Shown: positions 59,666 through 64,000 of the stretch, piece after piece
How the letters are laid out: every line of letters starts with the position of its first letter
How positions within the stretch are numbered: the stretch's first letter is position 1
Source: an uncultured Collinsella sp.
GTDB taxonomy: Bacteria > Actinomycetota > Coriobacteriia > Coriobacteriales > Coriobacteriaceae
Length of the DNA stretch: 64,000 nt
Reading direction: 5' to 3'
Assembly (NCBI GenBank): GCA_900541235.1
Contig: UQIW01000004.1
Location: 1 to 64,000 of the forward strand
Notes under the pieces: model-generated
What the model saw: the letters and a program-made list of their open reading frames with translations, nothing else
Told to the model about the DNA's origin: nothing
Databases searched by the model: none
Position numbers and translations under genes: made by a program

Positions 59666-60229
59666 ATGGCGGCGTCCGACGAGGGCTATCAACATATTGA
59701 GCATGGGTTTGAGCCCGTGTTCGACCAGCACTCGCGCGTTTTGGTGCTCGGGTCGTTTCCCTCGGTGCTTTCGCGCGCCAATGCCTTCTACTATGGCAAT
59801 CCGCAGAATCGCTTTTGGCGCGTGATGGCCGCGTGCCTCGGTGTGCCTGTGCCGCCCAACGAGGGCGATCCTTTGGCAAGCGGTGAGCACGCGGCGCTCG
59901 ATGCCTCCATTGCCGTCAAGCGATCTATGCTGCTTTACGGCGGCGTAGCCCTATGGGATGTGATTGAGAGCTGCGACATTAAGGGCTCGAGTGACGCCAG
60001 CATTAAAAACGTTGTGCCGGCACATATCGAGTGCATTACCGATGCCGCGTCAATCGAGGTCGTTGTCTGTAACGGCGGTACGGCAGGGCGACTCTACAAA
60101 CGCTACTTGCAAGACCGGACGGGGCTGCCTGCCATTGTCCTGCCCTCGACAAGTCCCGCCAATGCGGCATGGCGCCTGGAACGCCTTGTCGAGCGCTGGC
60201 GCGAGGCCGTTGACTGGGGCGCTCTGTAA
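59666..60229 (+). CDS. Hypoxanthine (deoxyinosine)-DNA glycosylase
   Basis: 187-residue member of the uracil-DNA-glycosylase superfamily, HDG type. Signature RVLVLGSFPSVLSRANAFYYGNPQNRFWRVM (split motif 1) and LPSTSPANAAW (motif 2). Removes hypoxanthine from DNA in characterised relatives; complements rdgB, which keeps dITP low. Three bases after the GH13 gene; ribosome site weak. Confidence 0.85.
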   Translation: MAASDEGYQHIEHGFEPVFDQHSRVLVLGSFPSVLSRANAFYYGNPQNRFWRVMAACLGVPVPPNEGDPLASGEHAALDASIAVKRSMLLYGGVALWDVIESCDIKGSSDASIKNVVPAHIECITDAASIEVVVCNGGTAGRLYKRYLQDRTGLPAIVLPSTSPANAAWRLERLVERWREAVDWGAL

Positions 60230-60230
60230 T

Positions 60231-60893
60231 TTAGATATCTGATTGGGCGCGGCTGCCGAGGTATTTCATGATGGCATGCCATATCGGTGCGGGCAGCGTG
60301 GGCTTGACGCGCACCATGCCGCCAGCATCGACGCTATCGGCATTGCCGCCGCCAAGCAGCTGCGCATGCTCAATGGAGCAGCCCATGCGAACGGCGCCCA
60401 CGAGCTTGTCCATGGCCTCCGAAAACGGTCGCCGCAAGAGTCCCATGCGCGGGGAGCGACGAAGCGCTGCGATGCCGCTGCCGGCGCAGATGGCAACGCC
60501 GCCACACCACAATTGGTCATGGCGCTCACATGCCTTGTGCAGGCGAACGGCGGTCCCACGCGCCTGCTCAGTGCTCTCTTGTGCGGCTCGAATCGCGGCA
60601 TAGACGCGCGTTCCCGTACCGCCAAAGCGCTCAAGCGCCTGCTCGATGGCTGTCAACGTCTCATCGTCAGCCACATCTTCAATGGCCAGCACGATGCCAT
60701 CGGCAACGCTGCCGGCGTCATTCGCCTTCAAGTCGACCGGGCGGGGGAGTGCGGTGCCGGAAAGCTGTGCATAGGCGGCGATGGCATCCTGCAGGTCCCA
60801 GAGCAAAAACTCAAGATCGGCACTATTGGGAATGCTGATATACGCAATGGTTTGCAGCGTTTTTGGTACATCGCTGCGCGCGGTCGGCTCCAT
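60231..60893 (-). CDS. Conserved hypothetical protein, possibly flavodoxin-like
   Basis: 220 residues, convergent with the glycosylase gene (1 bp apart). A good ribosome site (AAAGGAGG) precedes ATG at 60893. AQSTEQARGTAVRLHKACE-like helix followed by LWCGGVAICAGSGI and RSPRMGLLRRPFSEAMDKLVGAVRMG recalls the C-terminal half of NAD(P)H/FMN flavodoxin-like reductases, but no clear FMN loop is seen at the N-terminus. Function not assigned. Confidence 0.5.
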   Translation of the reverse strand: MEPTARSDVPKTLQTIAYISIPNSADLEFLLWDLQDAIAAYAQLSGTALPRPVDLKANDAGSVADGIVLAIEDVADDETLTAIEQALERFGGTGTRVYAAIRAAQESTEQARGTAVRLHKACERHDQLWCGGVAICAGSGIAALRRSPRMGLLRRPFSEAMDKLVGAVRMGCSIEHAQLLGGGNADSVDAGGMVRVKPTLPAPIWHAIMKYLGSRAQSDI

Positions 60894-60986
60894 GCTGCCT
60901 CCTTTCCGGTTGGTTTCCGTTTAGGTTACACCGTCCGGCGGCGCCCCACCGCGCTATCCTAGTGCAACCCTTACGAAAGGAACGCC

Positions 60987-62123
60987 ATGCGACTGCCCAT
61001 GAATACCTCGCTTGCCACGCTCAAGCCCTCCGGTATCCGCCGAATCAACGCGCTCGCCGCCCAGCACCCGGGGTGCATCGCGCTTGCGCTTGGCGAGCCC
61101 GATTTTCCCACGCCCGATGTGATTAGCGCCGAGGTGACCGCCGCACTGGACCGCGGTGACACGCACTATCCGCCCAACAACGGGCGCCCCGCCCTGCGTG
61201 AGGCGTTATCTGCCTACATGGGGGACGCGGGCCTTACGTTTTCCGCCGATGAGGTCATCCTGACCGACGGTGCGACCGAGGCACTGTCGGCAACATTCAT
61301 GGCTATGCTCAACCCCGGCGACGAGGTCATCATCCCCACGCCTGCCTTTGGCCTGTACGAGAGCATCGTCGTGGCCAACCACGCCAAGGCGGTCTTTTTG
61401 GATACGGAGCCTGCGCAATTCCAGATTGACGAGGACGCACTTCGTGCTTGCGTGACGCCGGCGACCAAGGCCATCGTCATCTGCACGCCCAACAATCCTA
61501 CGGGTTGCATCCTCAACGCGGCTTCGCTCGACGCCGTGGCGCGCGTGGCAGAGCAGGCGGGCATCTACGTGGTCTGCGACGACGTATACAACCGCCTGGT
61601 CTACGTGGACGGCTACGAGCGCTTTGCCCAGCGTCACCCGGAGCTGCGTGAACAGACGGTCATCATCGAGAGCTTCTCCAAGCCCTGGTCCATGACCGGC
61701 TGGCGCTTGGGCTGGCTCGCAGCCGCAGCCCCCGTCATCGCCGAGATCGCAAAGGCCCACCAATACTTAGTATCGAGTGCCGTCTCCTTTGAGATGGACG
61801 CCGCAGCGCGAGCCCTGACCGTCGACCCAACCCCCATGCTCAAAGTCTACCGAGCCCGTCGCGAACGCGTGCTCGCAGCCTTAGACGCCATGGGCCTCGA
61901 CGTAGTGGAACCGGCAGGAGCCTTCTACGCTTTCCCGAGCATCAAACAATTCGGCCTAACAAGCGAAGACTTCTGCATCAAAGCCATCAAAGAAGCCAAC
62001 GTAGCCCTAGTCCCGGGAGACTGTTTCGGCACCGAAGGCCACATCCGCCTCAGCTACTGCGTTTCCGACAAAGACCTGGACGAAGGTCTCCGCCGCCTGT
62101 CCACCTTCATTTCAACCTTGTAG
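60987..62123 (+). CDS. Pyridoxal-phosphate aminotransferase (class I/II)
   Basis: 378 residues. ALALGEPDFPTPDV (substrate and PLP region), TDGATEALSAT, CTPNNPTG (PLP Asn), CDDVYNRLVY (Asp, Tyr), Schiff-base Lys232 in SFSKPWSMTGWRLGW, and the terminal Arg in HIRLSYC. Aspartate/aromatic-aminotransferase-like; substrate unresolved. RBS AAAGGA. From about 61800 codon choice shifts sharply to GAA, AAA, CTA and GTA, unlike the first two thirds and neighbours. Confidence 0.88.
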   Translation: MRLPMNTSLATLKPSGIRRINALAAQHPGCIALALGEPDFPTPDVISAEVTAALDRGDTHYPPNNGRPALREALSAYMGDAGLTFSADEVILTDGATEALSATFMAMLNPGDEVIIPTPAFGLYESIVVANHAKAVFLDTEPAQFQIDEDALRACVTPATKAIVICTPNNPTGCILNAASLDAVARVAEQAGIYVVCDDVYNRLVYVDGYERFAQRHPELREQTVIIESFSKPWSMTGWRLGWLAAAAPVIAEIAKAHQYLVSSAVSFEMDAAARALTVDPTPMLKVYRARRERVLAALDAMGLDVVEPAGAFYAFPSIKQFGLTSEDFCIKAIKEANVALVPGDCFGTEGHIRLSYCVSDKDLDEGLRRLSTFISTL

Positions 62124-62173
62124 CCATCAGGGACGCAACATATCAGCCCACCGACTTAAGGCTTATGAGTGGG

Positions 62174-62395
62174 GGCGTCGGCCAACGGGAAACCGGGCTG
62201 CCCCAAAGTCACCGCAGGCCGCGCCGCCGAAGGCCAGGCGCAAGGTTTTCGTAGATTCCGCACGAGCCGAAGAGCACTTAATGTGCTCTTCGTGCGAGCC
62301 CAGGACCTGACCGAGCGAAAACCTTGCGCCTGGCCTTCGGCGGCGCGGCCGGATGGTGGAATTGTGTGCAGCCCGGTTTCCCGTTGACCGACGCC
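62174..62395. repeat. 222-bp nested inverted repeat upstream of rplJ
   Basis: Outer 28-bp arms (62174-62201 and 62368-62395, one mismatch), inner perfect 35-bp arms (62217-62251 and 62316-62350, beginning GGCCGCGCCGCCGAAGG) and a central CGCACG..GAAGAGCAC / GTGCTCTTCGTGCG stem with an AGCC bulge. The rplJ -35 box lies in the right outer arm. No T tract. About 500 bp between the aminotransferase and rplJ contain no gene. Confidence 0.9.
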
Positions 62396-62412
62396 GGGGT
62401 CCCCGCCATAAT
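62384..62412 (+). promoter_or_regulatory. Promoter of rplJL
   Basis: TTGACC (62384-62389), 17-bp spacer, CATAAT (62407-62412). Transcription would start near 62420 and produce the leader. Confidence 0.65.
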
Positions 62413-62419
62413 ACTTTCG

Positions 62420-62628
62420 GTTCACGCACGAATCCGCTGCCAGAGACAGCCGGCGCAAACGGGTCTTACCCGCGAGCTTAATGGGACTTCCCGCCAGCCG
62501 AGGTGGTCGAGTAGATATGTCTTCTCGCCCCCGTCGCTCATGCAGCGCGGGGGCTTTCTTTTTGGACATGCCCCCGTCACGTCCTTGTGGCGGACCGTGC
62601 CCGGAAAGAATTCGAGGAGGTGTAATTC
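62420..62628 (+). ncRNA. L10 ribosomal-protein leader with attenuator
   Basis: About 200 bases of structured 5' leader before rplJ. A strong terminator-like hairpin GCCCCCG...CGGGGGC followed by TTTCTTTTT lies at 62525-62562. In Gram-positives L10(L12)4 binds such a leader and promotes termination. The family is assigned from position and architecture; the kink-turn was not verified. Confidence 0.65.
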
Positions 62629-63150
62629 ATGCCCCAGCAGTACAAAATCGACAAGGTTGCAGAGATCGAGTCCCGTATCGCCGAGAACGCCGGTCTGTTC
62701 GTCGTCAACTACAACGGTCTGACGGTTAAGCAGGCTCAGGAGCTGCGTCATCAGCTTCGCGAGTGCGGCGCCGAGATGAAGGTCTACAAGAACAACCTGG
62801 TCAAAATCGCTCTCAAGAACCAGGAGCAGCCCGAGCTCGACGAGATCCTCGCCGGCCCCGTCGCTTATGTGTTCTACGAGTCCGAGCCGGTCGAGGCCGC
62901 TAAGGCCCTTAAGGACTTCTCCGCTAAGTCCAAGGGCGTCCTTGAGATCAAGGGCGGTATCTCCGACGGCAAGGCCGTTTCCGCTGATGATGTTAAGGCT
63001 ATCGCCGAGCTGCCCACCAAGGATCAGCTTCTCGGCCAGATCGCCGGTCTCATCTCCGGTTTCGCTCGCGACATCGCTGTCTGCGTCAACGGCGTTTCCT
63101 CTGGTCTCGCTCGTTCGATCCAGCAGGTCTCCGAGCAGAAGGCAGCCTAG
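62629..63150 (+). CDS. rplJ: 50S ribosomal protein L10
   Basis: 173 residues. PQQYKIDKVAEIESRIAEN, then VVNYNGLTVKQAQELRHQLRECGAEMKVYKNNLVKIAL, and a C-terminal helix that holds L12 dimers. Start follows GAGGAGG. Strongly biased codons. Confidence 0.96.
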   Translation: MPQQYKIDKVAEIESRIAENAGLFVVNYNGLTVKQAQELRHQLRECGAEMKVYKNNLVKIALKNQEQPELDEILAGPVAYVFYESEPVEAAKALKDFSAKSKGVLEIKGGISDGKAVSADDVKAIAELPTKDQLLGQIAGLISGFARDIAVCVNGVSSGLARSIQQVSEQKAA

Positions 63151-63252
63151 TTGCTGTTTTCACCCGCGGCGGCAACGCCGCACCCCTGGCGCATTCGCGC
63201 TGTGTTTTAACTGATCTCCGTGCACAGACACGGAAACCGAAAGGACTTAGAA

Positions 63253-63630
63253 ATGGCTAAGCTTACCACCGATGAGATCATCGATGCTCTTAAGGAAATG
63301 ACCCTTCTCGAGGCTTCCGAGCTCGTCAAGGCTATCGAGGACACCTTCGGCGTTTCCGCCGCTGCTCCTGCCGCTGTTGTCGCCGCTCCCGCTGCTGGCG
63401 CTGCTGAGGCCGAGGAGAAGACCGAGTTTGACGTCGTGCTCGAGGGCTTCGGCGACAACAAGATCCAGGTCATCAAGGCCGTCCGTGAGCTCACCAACCT
63501 TGGCCTGAAGGAGGCCAAGGAGGTCGTCGAGGGCGCTCCCAAGGCTGTTCTCGAGGGTGCCAAGAAGGAGGACGCCGAGGCTGCCAAGGAGAAGCTCGAG
63601 GCTGCTGGCGCTGCTGTCACCCTCAAGTAA
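63253..63630 (+). CDS. rplL: 50S ribosomal protein L7/L12
   Basis: 125 residues: N-terminal dimer domain [33 protein letters not shown], alanine-rich hinge, C-terminal domain [43 protein letters not shown]. Start at 63253 (GAAAGGA upstream); an in-frame ATG at 63220 lies in the spacer. Confidence 0.97.
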   Translation: MAKLTTDEIIDALKEMTLLEASELVKAIEDTFGVSAAAPAAVVAAPAAGAAEAEEKTEFDVVLEGFGDNKIQVIKAVRELTNLGLKEAKEVVEGAPKAVLEGAKKEDAEAAKEKLEAAGAAVTLK

Positions 63631-63658
63631 TCAGGCTTTCTCGCCAGATTTCTTTGCA

Positions 63659-63692
63659 GACGGGGTTCGCATTGCGAGCCCCGTCTTTTTTG
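63659..63692 (+). terminator. Terminator after rplL
   Basis: GACGGGGTTCGC / GCGAGCCCCGTC hairpin followed by TTTTTTG. This closes rplJL, so rpoB is not in the same transcript here. Confidence 0.88.
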
Positions 63693-63944
63693 TTTTTCGG
63701 TCCCTCGACATCGGTAGCTCAAACTGCCATGTTCTGTGATTTGCGTCGTATCGGGCACCCTGCCGTTGGGCAATAAAATTGCACCATTCGAGCAATAATT
63801 TGCGTTGACCTGCTGAAGAATTGTCTCTGCCTTGTAGCGACATATAGTTCCAGCGGTAAGATGCTTAGGTATCGCAATTTGGTCTGCGGCTGTGTGCCGC
63901 ACGCATGGGGCGCTTTTGCGCCTGCGAAAGGATCTTTGAATAAC
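63693..63944 (+). promoter_or_regulatory. galU upstream region with possible promoter
   Basis: About 250 bases with no gene. A possible promoter is TTGTCT (63821-63826), 16-bp spacer, TATAGT (63843-63848). Nothing else stands out. Confidence 0.4.
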
Positions 63945-64000
63945 ATGAAGGCAATCATCCCCGCCGCCGGTCTTGGCACGCGTTTTCTGCCTGGCACTAA
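63945..64000 (+). CDS. galU: UTP-glucose-1-phosphate uridylyltransferase, 5' end only
   Basis: The window ends after 18 codons: MKAIIPAAGLGTRFLPGT, the nucleotide-binding loop of GalU/RmlA-type transferases. The FLPGT continuation favours GalU. ATG preceded by AAAGGA at 12 bases. Rest of the gene lies outside. Confidence 0.8.
   Translation, partial: MKAIIPAAGLGTRFLPGT

Noticed and set aside
62163..62429. Overlapping frames across the 222-bp inverted repeat
   Set aside because: Both strands give mirror-image arginine/alanine-rich peptides created by the palindrome; no ribosome site.

Overview
The window looks like chromosome from a high-GC, anaerobic, host-associated actinobacterium of the class Coriobacteriia, most likely Collinsella or a close relative. 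This is inferred from gene content and style; no database was searched. Supporting signs are GC-ending codons (GAG, AAG, CTG, GTC), a MurE without the usual meso-diaminopimelate motif, a giant CoA-dehydratase activase, a FeoA-FeoB fusion, and a Firmicutes-like order of housekeeping genes in an actinobacterial base composition.

Layout. 1-570: a tRNA-Val locus with truncated tRNA pieces. 0.76-12.8 kb: housekeeping block on the + strand (asnB, murE, HAD phosphatase, murI, rph, rdgB, dtd, veg, ispE, tRNA-Pro, tatA, greA, lysS with an extra tRNA-binding domain). 13.2-21.1 kb: ThrE-type exporter, DUF2798 membrane protein, and a 1479-residue activase-dehydratase protein with its TetR regulator and a palindromic operator. 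21.2-35.4 kb: clpC, pepD, a hipBA module, mntP under a yybP-ykoY riboswitch, disA-ispD-ispF-cysS, rlmB, yacP, and a stand-alone HTH-HipA-like gene with a large palindrome in front. 35.5-40.7 kb: tRNAs, tuf, rpmG, tRNA-Trp, secE, nusG, rplK, rplA. 40.7-62.1 kb: accessory and metabolic genes (phosphoesterase + BMP-like sensor, mscS, surface nucleotidase, DUF534-type ABC importer, WYL regulator, asnS, crr, esterase, feoAB, MFS, GH13, DNA glycosylase, aminotransferase). 62.4-64 kb: L10 leader, rplJ, rplL and the start of galU.

Gene order. The series clpC, disA, ispD, ispF, cysS, rlmB, yacP, rpmG, secE, nusG, rplK, rplA, rplJ, rplL follows the Bacillus clpC-rpoB region, with insertions. mrnC is missing between cysS and rlmB, where a large hairpin sits instead. 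rplA and rplJ, usually adjacent, are separated by about 22 kb.

Non-coding structure. The intergenic regions are unusually rich in structured repeats: (1) hairpins whose loop reads GGGACAGG on the strand of the upstream gene; (2) three hairpins with arms AGTTGCGGTGAAATA / TATTCCACCGCAACT; (3) GTTACGCGG...CCGCGTAAC hairpins; (4) two arrays of a 15-mer in strictly alternating orientation (35732-35948 with an 80-bp period; 54092-54292 with a 62-bp period); (5) two very long nested inverted repeats (32239-32341 and 62174-62395). These, the two HipA-like modules and the BMP-like sensor operon are the best candidates for undescribed biology here.
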